Under the pieces are notes generated by a model, which saw nothing but the letters and a program-made list of their open reading frames with translations, did no database searches and was not told the DNA's origin. The position numbers and the translations under genes are program-made. From assembly GCA_004151065.3 (NCBI GenBank), contig NWUY0305055190.1, positions 1-34,905 on the forward strand: DNA of 34,905 nucleotides, given 5' to 3'. This stretch comes from Larix sibirica (taxonomy: Eukaryota; Streptophyta; Pinopsida; Pinales; Pinaceae). Shown here in pieces: positions 9,771 to 20,859 of the stretch; the first letter of the stretch is position 1; each line of letters starts with the position of its first letter.

Positions 9771-10860
9771 TCGCTACGCTTTTTGTAATTGTTCACTTTC
9801 ATAAAGAGAAAAGTTTATTTACTAATAAAAACAAGGGATGTGCAAAAGATCATTTGTGCGTTGTGCTTGTGGCTTTTTGGTACCCATCTTAAGGTATGAC
9901 CTTAGATGGAAACGTATCGACTATGTATGTCATAACGATACGATCTCGCTATGGAAGACGCCCATTATATAAAGGTGCGGGTTCATCGATCCATGGCGTG
10001 TTGTATCGATCCGTTCGGTAAAAAGCCTTGATTCGTCAGTTCGGTTTCGGTAAAGTGTCGATCATCTATCTAAAGCGGATTATTATTCCTCAAATAAGGG
10101 GACCAGTCTATCTATTTCTCTTTAAGAATAAACGGGGATTTCTTCCCTATATTTTTCCATTTGTTTATGTATACCTATAGCGCGCTTCGCAATTAAATAG
10201 CTGCCATTCCGCAGTAGATCCAGCTATCATTTCATTTGCGGCCATGGCCCTCTCCTCTTGTATTGACAGCTTGGCGTGTAACACTGGCATCTAGTGGATC
10301 CACCACAAGTCCTCGAGTCCCAGCATCTCATGTGTATAACCCATTGGGATCAAGTCCAATAAAAAACCCCACGGTGATGCTCAAGTCGGAAAGTCAAAGG
10401 CAAAAGTCAATTATTAGCAAGGCTAGCTAAAGGGGCTCAATAAACAAATGAATCCATCACTCCAACTTGCTTTGCGGGCTTTACGAAATAACCCAACGAA
10501 GACAGACAGAACCCGCCCAACGAATAAAGCTTGGCGCCCCAGGGCCGGTCTGAACCCGTTCATATCGTTTTTTAATAAATATTGAAACTACAGAACCCTT
10601 GAGGCTAACGGGCAGGTTACACTAGCTGCTTATGGTCTTAGATAAAGAATGATTCGTCTGGTCAGCTTGACAGGTATTATTGTCGATAAGCTCAGGTATG
10701 CTACGAAGAAGTCACGTCTCGTCAGGTATGGTCAGGTCCTCAGAAAAGCTCCGGACAGGAAGGAAGGATTTTAACAAATATTACCCCTGCTTGGAAAAAG
10801 TGGAGAGCCAATTGAATCACTTAGGATATTGAAATATAAAGCTCGTATTATAATGCTTGA
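9771..10860. other. Non-coding spacer
   Basis: No gene recognised. ATCGATCC recurs near 9988 and 10005, and GTCAGGT-type words recur at about 10722-10738. The 64-codon plus-strand frame at 10236-10430 is unassigned. A hairpin at 9884-9909 is listed separately. Confidence 0.5.
9884..9909. repeat. Short inverted repeat (hairpin), 11-bp stem
   Basis: CCATCTTAAGGT is followed after ATG by ACCTTAGATGG, its reverse complement apart from one bulged T in the left arm. The loop is three bases. Such hairpins in plant mitochondrial spacers can be transcript 3' ends or mobile hairpin elements. No neighbouring gene supports a role in termination here. Confidence 0.5.
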
Positions 10861-10865
10861 TCAAA

Positions 10866-11259
10866 AAGCCCTTAGACCTTCAGATATAGATAGTTTTATA
10901 AAACTACCGGTTTGACACTGCCTTGGATATATTTTGAACAGGCTGGAGTAGGTCTACGGGCAGGAGGACAACGCACCCAACGAGTGAGGCTTTTATTTTC
11001 AACTTTGTACTATATCTCTTAAAACTGGCTGGATTCATTACGGGCAGGTTCCGGTCGTCAGCTCAGGTCGTCACAGACAGATCGGTATATCCTCTAGTCA
11101 GGTACGCTTGGCACTAAAAGTATGGTTAGCTTTAGATAATACTTATGCAAACAGCCCTTAGTTAGATATTGATTAGTTATATATTTATTAGTAAACTACC
11201 GGTTCGATACTGCTTGGTGGGATATATTTGAAACCAGACTGGAGTCTTAACGGGCAGGA
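10866..11259. repeat. Diverged direct repeats, about 110 bp, copies at 10866-10977 and 11152-11259
   Basis: Both copies run in order: AGCCCTTAG, AAACTACCGGTT(T/C)GA(C/T)ACTGC, GGATATATTT, CTGGAGT, ACGGGCAGGA. Related ends containing ACGGGCAGG also occur near 10609 and 11039, so the original array may have had more units. There is no open reading frame across the copies. Confidence 0.65.
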
Positions 11260-11272
11260 ACAGGCAGGAAGA

Positions 11273-11430
11273 CACTACCGAACAGTGGTCACCATACCGA
11301 CGAGTGCTTTAGCTACCGAGATAAAAAAAACCGAAAAAACTACCTGGTGTATTGAAACACCTTGGTAAATAAAGATGGATAGGCGCTACCGGACAGTGGT
11401 TGGTTACCATAACAAGTGCTTTAGCTACCG
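11273..11430. repeat. Direct repeat pair, about 46 bp, copies at 11273-11318 and 11386-11430
   Basis: Each copy contains CTACCG(A/G)ACAGTGGT, ACCATA, AGTGCTTTAGCTACCG in the same order with small indels. Weaker echoes (CTACCAACCGACTTAACACA and GGTTACAGCC) continue to about 11510. Confidence 0.65.
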
Positions 11431-14400
11431 GCCTGCATTACCTGCTTGAGCCAGCCCACCTATTGGTTAAAGAAAGGGTGCGCTACCAACCGACTTAACA
11501 CAATGGTTACAGCCAAGAAGAAAGACATTGAAACGTTATAAGCCTTTTACCTTTAAGGAAAGAAGGACATTACATATGAGAGTGGGATTCTGGGATTGAT
11601 TCGTTACGGCCAGTCAAAGAACCCATTAAATCGTTACAGCCAGAATTAAGAATATTTAGTTGCTAGTCATCCCAAATAAAGCCCAGTTAGGAAGGAGGAT
11701 ACAGCCAGGGAATTACACATAGTTGTGGTTACGGAAGTAAGTCCCAAAAAGACCAGTGGTTAGGAACACCGTATCCCAGCTACTATTTACCTTTACGTTA
11801 CTTAGGACTATTATGATGCGTGTGAAGCACAAAGATGAAATCCTTAGGCATATATCACGCTAGGACTTCTAATTTAGGGTTATATTATACTTATTTTACC
11901 CTCTTTAAGATAGATAGGTCGCTGCTTCTCCATATGATTGTTACGGGAGGTCTGGGAATGAACGGTCACAGCAACTTAGCAAATATCAGAAAATACAGGT
12001 GGGCTAACAACTTCCCCCTGCTTAAATAGTAAGTGGGGCGAGTACGAGTGCTGAATGAATCGATTGAATAAACCTATTATAGAAGGCGAGTATTGGACCA
12101 GTGGTTACATAAAGCGAATGACGAGGTTACGAAAATACGAGTTGTGGTTTCATACAGTCATACCCAGAATGAACTAACCCAAACACCCCAACAAAGATGG
12201 ATGGTCTTTACTATCAGTCCACCAACAGCTACAGTAGGTCTTCCCAAACAGTCATTACAACACAGTCTCTATTTATTATATATGAGTCAGTAAAATTAAC
12301 AGCTTCAAGTGTTTGCCTTAGTTACAACCTGCCATACCCCTTATGTGATCCAAACAACATGATAACTACTACCCTATTTACTACCTTGCTACCTACACCT
12401 TGCTATTTACTCACGTCATACCCCTCCCTATGCCTATATAACTACTCTCTTTCTATTTATCCATTTTACCATCTAATAACCTGCTTCCTGCTCATGCATT
12501 TATACCGAAATGCTCTTGCTTGGGGTGGGAGTTGTCTCCTTCTTATCCAATCTGTATGTTGGTTAGGTTATCCCTTTATTTATTATCCTCAAGCACATAG
12601 CTTAGGTAGGATCCTAACTGGGCTGAGCTAAACGGGGAGCAAGAAAGCCCTATATAAGTGCAATGCCTCCAAATGACATAAGGAAAATTGTAATTACATA
12701 TATAATATGAATGACTGGAAAAAAACAGAAACGTATGTATCCTAACGGTCGAGCCTGCTTGTGCATTCCTGAATGTAAATGAACTCTTTACTGCTAGTCA
12801 ATATTAGCGTGTTTCCTAAGCCCCTCTAGCCCCGACCTTTAGCCCACAATAAAACCGCAGCTAAGAAGTAGCACCATCCACGACTCGACTTAGCGTAGCG
12901 GCACGACTTAGCGCGCGCGCCCACTCTGGCAGGCATAAATAGAACAGCTCTTCAGTAGCAGTCTCAAATTGCTCTTTCCGGTATCTTCAGCAGATATTTA
13001 CGCGGAGAAGAAACAGCTCTGGCAGGTGGCAGTATCTCTAGGTGGGTAAACAAATGGTTGGTAGCGGGAACGAAGTGAAAGGTTCTAATTTCTGAATCGG
13101 CCGGACCAGAAGGTAATATGTGATACCTGGAATCAGAAGGTCTAGGGTAAAGAGAAGAGGTTGAAGGAAAAAGTATAAATAGAAGAGAAGATGGGTAAGG
13201 GCCATTCCTTCTAAGAGAGAAGGGTTCATAGCAGTCCCACCCAACTAAGCGATTAATAGCATGTTTACTAAGTTCTTTCTTTCCTGGCATCATCCGTGGC
13301 AGGCAGCACTAAATAAACAAAGATAGGGTAGTTGGAGTCTGGTTATGAAGGGAGGGACTAAGAAGAAAGGTAAAGTCTGGATCTCCTAGCAATGTTGTCT
13401 GTTGGGGAGTAAGAAAGGTAAGGATGAGGCACGTTTAGTGCTGGTCCTGATACCTTCTAATATAAATTCCTGGCATAGGGAGACCAGCAGGTCTAGTGCT
13501 TCAGGTAGGTAGGTTGGGTGTTTGGTAAGAGTAAAGTAAAGGGAGGTCTGCAGCTGGGGCGTAGCGGAATTTATTGTAAAGGTTTTAAAAGTGCCGATAC
13601 CCACTAAGATTCTTCAAGCAAGTGTTTGTTTTCGAACGCCCGTCGTACAACGTTCTCTGGAAATTTGCTATTTTACTATATAAAATTATGAGTTAAATAC
13701 CCCGATTTATCACTTCGTCCCTCGGACATCCGACAAACAAGGTTTTTATTTATTACATGCGTGTTTGGATACGTTTTTGATCTTGACCGAAACCACTCCT
13801 CACCTGGTGCCTATTTCAGATTAGGATCTTACCATTGCTGAAGCCAGGAGGGAATGTCTCTGTAAAGGAGGCATGTTATGAACCCTTTACTTACTGCCTT
13901 GCTCTATGAATTCTTCTTGGTCCCACCCCCCACGTATGCACTTTTGGAGTACCACGTATTACTTATTTGTCCTGGTCGAGCGTTGCCCAGGATACGATTC
14001 AGAATTATCTACTTATTCAGACGAAAAGCCTTTACCTTTTAGGACCTGTTACCCACCTGCATAGTTATCCACCTTAAGAACTAGACTTGTTCAAACTAGA
14101 CCACTTACTTAGGGTACCACGATACAGCCCCTTCTTCTTGGGAGGGAACGCTTTAGCCTACCTACTATATTAATTTTTTCTTCCACCAGTCTTCTTGATT
14201 GGATCCTTTGAACTCCTTGCATTCCAGACAGCCATACTTTTTAGATGGGTGGGATATATTTTCAATTAGCCCATAGGGGTTACCTTTAGCTTATATTGTT
14301 TAACTGCTGAATGGCTTTATAGAATATACCTGTTTATCTTATTTAGGAATAACCATTATTACATATCTACACTTCTTAACCAGATTTACCGTCTTTGCAC

Positions 14401-14569
14401 GACCCAACCAAGCAAGGATAAATGCTTCCTGAATCAACGAAAACACATGCTCCGATTGATTGCATGCATGGAGGAAGGGATGCATGAAATCAGCACCATC
14501 CAACAGTGCAGACTAGCAAAGCCGATTCCGGGAGCCCATTCCAGCTAATCATAGATAAACAAATTGAAA
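11431..14569. other. Non-coding spacer
   Basis: No recognised gene or RNA. TTACAGCCA or ATACAGCCA recurs near 11506, 11634 and 11700. The longest frame (12197-12631, 144 codons, +) is hydrophobic, rich in Y, L, S and T, and matches nothing I know; it is compatible with chance. Frames at 12964-13293 and 13386-13604 on the minus strand lie in purine-rich sequence and are unassigned. GCGCGCGCGC occurs near 12911. ATTCTTCAAGCAAGT at about 13608 recurs at about 15127. Confidence 0.5.
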
Positions 14570-14598
14570 GGGGCGAGCCCCCCCCCACCTGAGGGCTC
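14570..14598. repeat. Two overlapping G/C hairpins around a C-run
   Basis: GAGCCC (14575-14580) pairs with GGGCTC (14593-14598) across a 12-base loop. GGGGC (14570-14574) can instead pair with GCCCC (14577-14581). The two folds exclude each other and share a C9 run. This may be a simple low-complexity palindrome. Confidence 0.4.
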
Positions 14599-15686
14599 TT
14601 TGTGTATGATCCTCAAAACGTAGATATACTTATGTAACACTTCGTCATTCTCCTGCCAGCCAGTGATGAGCAACTTTTCCTCTCGTCTGTTGGTAAGTCT
14701 TTCTTTTCTGCGGTAAGGACTTCTCACACGTATGCTGGGTGGAATACCTGATCACACCTTCGGGCCAGCAGCATCAGCAGAAGAATAAGTTCTATAACTA
14801 TTATAGTAGAGAATGGACTTTAATAGAGGAATGGAAATAAGGCTTCGCCTTTGCCGGGCACACTACAATGAAAATCCTTGACTATGACTTGAAGGGAGGG
14901 ATAAAGATTAGTTGCAACCCGTCTCGTGATGCTCCCTCGCAATAACCCTTGCAGACCGTTCTGGTGGGATGAGTACTTTATAGAAAGCATAATTATATAT
15001 ATATATTATATAAATAATAAATGTCCTTCCTGACCGTGTACCGTACCAACCCATGTGGCGGGAACCTAAAGAGAATCTACTAAAGTGCAGTACCAAGTAA
15101 GTATTGCAATACCTCCTCCTCCTAAGCATTCTTCAAGCAAGTAGTTTGGAAGGGCGTACAATTATTGCTAAAGTCTGTAAGCCGGCCAGTCAGTATATAA
15201 AGGGGAATAAAGTATGGGTGTAGGCAGTAAATAAAAGGAAGGTAGGTCTTGGGCACTTAGACCATTCGTATTTGACCTTGATATGCCTATTTTCCTACTT
15301 GCTGAAAGATTCGTACTTGGGTACCCCCGCCTAGTTAACCTAATGTAGATGGAACTGAACAACACTGCTTTGCATGGGGAATTAAGTTGCTTGATTTGAC
15401 CAATAGATGGATTTATTGATACTATCAATATTATTTATAGGCCGGTCCACCCGAGAATGGATTCATTCGAAGCAGAGTAAGTAGCTGCCTACAACTACTG
15501 TCAATAGATATGTCGAAGCAGATAAAATGGATTCATTTCTATCCTTGATTCGAAGGTACCTCACCCTCTCAGCCGCTTAAGAGAAAGAGCCACTGACTGG
15601 TGGGCTCAATAAGCTGCCGCCCCGCTCCAATAAGGAAACAACTGGAATAAAGTGAGACAATGAAATCTTCGATTCGATCCATAGTA
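14599..15686. other. Non-coding spacer upstream of the cox1 fragment
   Basis: It contains an AT run at about 14994-15006. Near 15456-15550 there are repeated words ATGGATTCATT and CGAAGCAGA. Minus-strand frames (14908-15129 and 15168-15428) are unassigned. Confidence 0.5.
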
Positions 15687-15754
15687 GGTGCCATTGCTGG
15701 AGTGATGGGCACATGCTTCACAGTACTAACTCGTATGGAATTAGTGCGACTGGG
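15687..15754 (+). pseudogene. cox1: Fragment of mitochondrial cox1 (cytochrome c oxidase subunit 1), codons about 23-45
   Basis: The stretch reads GAIAGVMGTCF, then TVLTRMELVRLG in one open frame. This matches the conserved start of the first transmembrane helix region of plant COX1, and the DNA is close to the plant mitochondrial gene as I know it (GGTGCCATTGCTGGAGTGAT and CGTATGGAATTAG). Substitutions relative to the usual sequence give S to T, I to T, A to V and P to L changes. COX1 is the catalytic, haem- and copper-carrying core of respiratory complex IV, about 520-530 residues long. Only about 23 codons remain here and neither flank continues the gene, so this is a duplicated, decaying piece and not a functional copy. 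It is the best single marker that the window is mitochondrial. Direct origin from the native gene is inferred; an ancient nuclear round trip is possible. Confidence 0.78.
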
Positions 15755-16803
15755 GCAGTGGAATCTTTAGTGCTCTACCTAGGCTCTTGCGCCTATATTA
15801 GGTTGCATAAATCAAAATGTGTTATGAACTGATAGCATCATAAATAACGTAATGTTGACTGAAAAAGTTGACGAGGGGATTTCATGGGTTCAACTGGCTT
15901 GAGGAAGATATTTACCCGCCCTTACAACCCACCCTCACACTAACCTATAGTTACTCACACTGACGTGCCTCCTGCCCCGACCAATTGATTCAGCCAGGAA
16001 TGCAATGCTTAGTAGATATGGCACTACTCTATTCAACTTTTTACCTTACCTTACCTTGTTACCCAACCTCTTTACCCACCTTACGACTTCGAACTTGAAC
16101 TCTTTACTGCTTTTCGAGCGACGAAGACCTTGAATGCTTTGAACCACCTTATAACCCACCAACTACCTTACCTATTTAGCCGCCGCCCCCTTTAAACGCT
16201 CTTTTGAACCTGATATGATACTTGAGCCCAACTTACATTTTAAAGTGACTTTCTCTTTTGGAATAATTGCATTTTAATTCGTTTCACACGGCTAGCTGGA
16301 ATGGGGCTGGCTTAACTAGGGTTGGAAGTCTTTAACAGAATGGTACGCTGGAAGTCCTGTCATTTCATCCATGGGTTCCATCTTTCCAGTGGTTAGTAAT
16401 GCATGGAGTGTTAAGGTTGTGGCACACCCACCTCACTCACACATTCGGTATTTGTTCTGAATGTAACATGTATTGCAAGTGCCATGGGCTTGTGCTATTA
16501 GCCATGTCCTGCCCACTCCCCATAGTTATATATGATTTTATGTAAATATAATCAATCCAATCAATCACTTCATTGGTGGTACTCACTGTGTTGGCGACGT
16601 TTTTGACTGTTTCACAATATATGGGTGCAATGGATGGATGTGTGGGATGCGTGGATGGAAGGGGTAGGTTTCAAGTGTCCAAGCCTATAAGGGACTCGGC
16701 TTGGTGAGAGTTAATGAATGTATGTCGGTGGAGAATTGTTTGGTGAATCAATGTCGGTGCTGGTTCGATGGGAAGGCAAGCGGGAAGGTTACCAATATTA
16801 TAT
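15755..16803. other. Non-coding spacer
   Basis: A pyrimidine-rich section (about 15900-16200) repeats ACCTT, CCCACC and TTACCTTACC words. The 27-bp copy of the 520-546 repeat lies at 16194-16220. TGGATGGATG-type words occur at 16630-16660. No gene seen. Confidence 0.5.
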
Positions 16804-17076
16804 CCCAAGGACTCAAGCAGCAAGTGACTAATTCTTTCCCTCCCTCCCCTATGCCAACGGCCTGTGGAAGTGTACCCCTATGCCAACGGCCTAATGGAGC
16901 AGGTGACTAATCCCCTATCCCACGGCTTCACGGTGGAAGTGTACCCTTATGCCAACGGCCTAATGCTGGATGTGAAAAAAGGATTTCCAAGGACTCAAGC
17001 AGCAAGTAAACAATTTCCAAGGACTCAAGCTGGATGTGTACCATCAACGGACTTCCCACGGACTCATGCAGTTTAA
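16804..17076 (+). repeat. Short dispersed repeat family, cluster 2 (about 30-bp units)
   Basis: There are at least seven related units. CCAAGGACTCAAGC starts units near 16805, 16987 and 17017. ATGCCAACGGCCT starts units near 16851, 16880 and 16949. CCCACGG with CTTCA or ACTCATG starts units near 16919 and 17055. Units end in AGCAAGTGAC, AGCAGGTGACTAAT, GTGGAAGTGTACCC or CTGGATGTG. The reverse complement of this unit makes up the cluster at 6106-6610. Two plus-strand frames (16701-16910 and 16864-17076) only exist because the repeat is read through, giving repeating VYPYANGL and FPRTQA peptides. Confidence 0.8.
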
Positions 17077-19690
17077 GTAGTATAGAAGGAAAAACTGTAG
17101 TTTGGGTATGTTCTCGCTCCAAATAGTCACCGTGGCATTTGAACTAAATATAATGGATATATATACCCTACCCTATCTCTTCCCATTGTATTAGCAGGAG
17201 TAGGAGTAATAGCAGCCTAGGGGAAGTGAATTGGAGCTCTCCCCCATGAATTATTCCCACTGGATTAAGTAATATATTTCTTATCATAGTAATTGATCAT
17301 AGTAATTGAAATAAACTGGAATGGAGTAAATGTATTTGAAATCTGCTGTCCCAACCAACCAAACAAATATGAATTCAACGGGTTGTTTATTTATGGAATG
17401 GGTGCTAAGGGATCACCCTTTGAAATGGGAAAAGGTAAGTAGATATGATATCGCATTTGGACTATTAGTCCCCTTGTTGATGCCATTGGATCACTCACTG
17501 TAGGAATAGTAGTAGTAAACCCCATTGTGGAATTGTCCAACAAACTATTTTGTGTTGTGTCTGCCCCGACCGGGAAGGGAACCTGCCTGAGGCCATGGAT
17601 ACAGGTGATAGTTGGGAACGTCATGCATGGACTAATATAAGTCTATTAAGGCTGCCATGGGACACTTATATATCTATAGATATTTCTTATCATAGTGGGT
17701 AGTCTCCCCTATTATACCAGAGTCCTTGCCGATCTATAAGTATTCTTTCATGCAGGGAAATGGGATACGCACTACTACATACACTTATCTCCATTCAGTG
17801 GGTTGCCTCTTGGATCTACTACAAGGAGAGTATCTGTCCTGTTTAAGTGGGGTAATTGCAAGGGGAACTATTATGTATCGGTAACCATGCAAGCAAGCTG
17901 TTGTAGCTATCCAACCAACCAAGCTCAAGGGGTAAAGCATATGTCCAGTTTAAATGGTGTAAACGCAAGGGTAACAATTCAGTGCTAAAGCTCCTACCTA
18001 AAGGCCTAAAGGTTCAAAGTGTCTGTCCTGTTGTACGTGGTTAAATGGACAAGTTAAACGTATCTATGCAATATCATATATAGACAAAACGAGCAAAGAA
18101 GGTTTTCCTTATAGTGTAGTACTTATGGCCTGGGCACCTGTCTGGTCCCACCACCCCACAACTGCGATGGTTTTATGGAGGGAATTTTAGCACTTCTGGT
18201 TAAATAGACCATTGAAAGGAGGCTTTCTGAGGCTGTTTAATCGATTGGACGTACTCTCATACCTTAATGGCGTAGCTGTAGTTATAGGAGCCTAGATATT
18301 AAGAAGTGCTTAGCTTTCTAGGAGCCCTCTAAGAGTTGTTTCCTACTATTAGGGCAGGCAGTCCTTGGGTTTTAAGGGTACAAAATCTTATCCGACGAGG
18401 GAAGCCTTTGGTAAATTAGGCATTCTAGCCGAAAGATCACCACCTTACCCTTCTTTCTAGAGCACAAAATATTATCCAACAACCTGGCTTTCTTCTGCAA
18501 GAGTCTAACTAAAGGCCACCTTTTCAAAATAGAATTATACTAAGTAGAGTATGATTTGCTCCCCCTTTAGCTCCAGGCAGCTAGCTCTTCCTATCAGGTA
18601 GGTCCAGCAGGTTATTTCCAAACGGTTTTCACCCTCCCTTTCATTATATAGTTGGTGTTCGTGGCGCTCTCTATCAGATATACTGTGTCAAGGCCGAAGC
18701 TACCGGGATCCTATTATGACTCTTGAATTGCCTCTAAAGTATAAATAATAAACGTGCTTCTTATTTATTAATAAACAGGTACAGTCACAAGAAGCTAAAA
18801 AAAGAACTATATATATATATGAAAGAGATGCTACAAGCTCTAGAATGGAAGGGATGCATCTAGCTATGTATTTGTACTCATATTTGCTGCTGGTGGATTG
18901 ACTCCTGCCCTTTAAGCTGATAGCTTTGTTACTGATCCTGAGGATGCTTTGATAAAAGGAGAGATTAGTTTTTTTAGTTACGTAATTATGCAGTTACTGG
19001 TAGGGAAGGTTATTGGATTCAAGAAGTCAATGAAAAGGGGATGCTCTTATTAAAAGGAGGAAAGCGTTAGTGATCCGATCCGATCCGACTCGATCCGTCC
19101 TCATCAGGCAAGTAGCGATCAATCCTCGTTCAGGAAGGGTATTCGCTCATTCACATAACTGGTACCACATAGATGACCCAACCACTAGGGCACAGGAGAT
19201 CTACCTACGGATCACGTCCAACTGGTAACGGGGGATTCTCGGGTGGGCCCATAAAATAGAACCTCCTGTCTATGTCTCATGGGGGGGGTGTTTTTACTAT
19301 TTGGAAGATGGTAGGCAAGCCGCTGTATCCGCTATGCTAAAGAGAGTAGCTGTAGTGTAGTCCACATGTGCATTAAGAACTACCCATGCATAACCCTTAC
19401 ACACCAGTCTGGCTTTGTTCCTGCCCCGACCAAAGAACCTGAGGCCATGTTGATCTCTTGTTTTGAGACACTGGCTACTTTTGTTGGATGACCAGCTAGC
19501 TATGACCTCCTGGGCACTTACTTACTATTGGCAGACTTATGATGATGCCCCAGGATTCAACCCCATATGGGATTGGAGCAGTCCTGGAGAAATATTCTGG
19601 TGTCTTACTGATTAGTGTGCCATTCTGAATAAGAGAGTAACCAACAGGGGCCGGTCCTCCCTCACCGGATTCTACGTACTGACGCAACAA
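17077..19690. other. Non-coding spacer with small repeats
   Basis: Features inside: ATCATAGTAATTG in perfect tandem (17283-17308); GTCCTGTTTAAGTGG and GTCCAGTTTAAATGG with GCAAGGG(G/T) copies (about 17836-17972); ACAAAAT(C/A)TTATCC at about 18380 and 18464; an AT run (18808-18820); a 5-bp GATCC tandem (19072-19096); a G8 run near 19280. CTGCCCCGACC with GAACCTG and AGGCCATG occurs at 17561-17597 and again at 19421-19449. No gene is recognised. The open frames of 61-77 codons are unassigned. Confidence 0.5.
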
Positions 19691-20625
19691 CGTTACTTGA
19701 CTCTAAAACACTACTTTTATACATATACTCATAGTAATTACACTATCATAGTAGATAAATTAGAAACATAGACATCCATTCTCTTAACAACGTAATCATT
19801 CAACGTAAACAAACATTATTCTTCCTATCATAAATCATTATGTGCAATTAAGCATCTTCAGCAAGTAACACATAACTCTGTCAAGCATACAAGGAATATA
19901 TGTCTCTAAGTAACTCTGCAATTACTATAGTCTAATTCTATCTGATTACCACATACAAATCTAATTGCATCACTAACCATACAATGATGAAATAAAATGC
20001 ATATTAACATATAAATATAATACAATTCTGCAATTACATCTTTACATATGCACTAGCTATCAATTGTTCATTTATACGAACAAGGATACGCAAGCTTATT
20101 ACACCATAATAAATAACAATTACTACAATGAATACAAAACTTACTTGTGAGCTAACATAGTAGCAGATTACCGACTAACGTAATCCCTCTACTAAAAGCA
20201 CGCATTCACTCCAGATTCTCTGCTATTGACAAGTAGAGATCCTCTGTGCTGAAGCAAGTGTCTATGCATATAATTAATAAAAATATCATTCCATTTAGAA
20301 AACATGACTAAATAACATGAAGTTACACATTTCCTGTAACAGTTACACCACCCTGGGGGCAATTTACAGTTATTAGCAAGTAGTTCTCGATGAACAGAGC
20401 ACTCCCCGAAGTGAGGGCAAACTTCGTGAGGTAAGGCGCACTTCCCAGGAGGGGTCCTTCCTTTTGGTAATCTCCTTGAAAGAGGGTGAACTTCCCAAGA
20501 AGAGGCCACAACCCTTCTTCAGTCAATATTTAGATTAAATAACATCATTAGCTGGTGGGCATTTCTCCCCTGTACCAACGCCGCCATTGGGCATTTTTCA
20601 TAGACAACGTGGGGTCACTTCTTAC
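19691..20625. other. A+T-rich spacer upstream of the gypsy fragment
   Basis: The base composition is visibly more A+T-rich and CpG-poor to about 20340, unlike most of the left flank. This is compatible with transferred nuclear DNA that continues into the gypsy relic. A 105-codon minus-strand frame (20192-20509) contains repeated CTTCCCA(A/G)GA words and matches no family I know. Confidence 0.4.
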
Positions 20626-20710
20626 AAACAACAGAAGATCTATAAAAAAAAACAAATAACCTATAACCCATATAACCAAACAACAGAAGATATAACAAAC
20701 AACAGAAGAT
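20626..20710. repeat. Three copies of AAACAACAGAAGAT
   Basis: Exact 14-bp copies lie at 20626-20639, 20678-20691 and 20697-20710, separated by A-rich sequence. It is probably a small unequal duplication. Confidence 0.75.
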
Positions 20711-20859
20711 CAAATATCAACGTAACTAGGAACATAAGAAATGCGACATAGCAAAATAACCTTAGCACTAACTATGCTTGCTCCTTATTTGGTGAATACA
20801 ACCATTACAAACATCATTTCCCACTAATCCCTGATTGTAAGCGGATGATGGAAGCACGA

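Noticed and set aside
12197-12631. 144-codon ORF
   Set aside because: Hydrophobic composition from pyrimidine-rich DNA, no motif, and length within chance expectation.
16864-17076. 70-codon ORF with repeating VYPYANGL and FPRTQA peptides
   Set aside because: The peptide periodicity is a by-product of the DNA repeat units, which vary in length and orientation elsewhere without keeping a frame.
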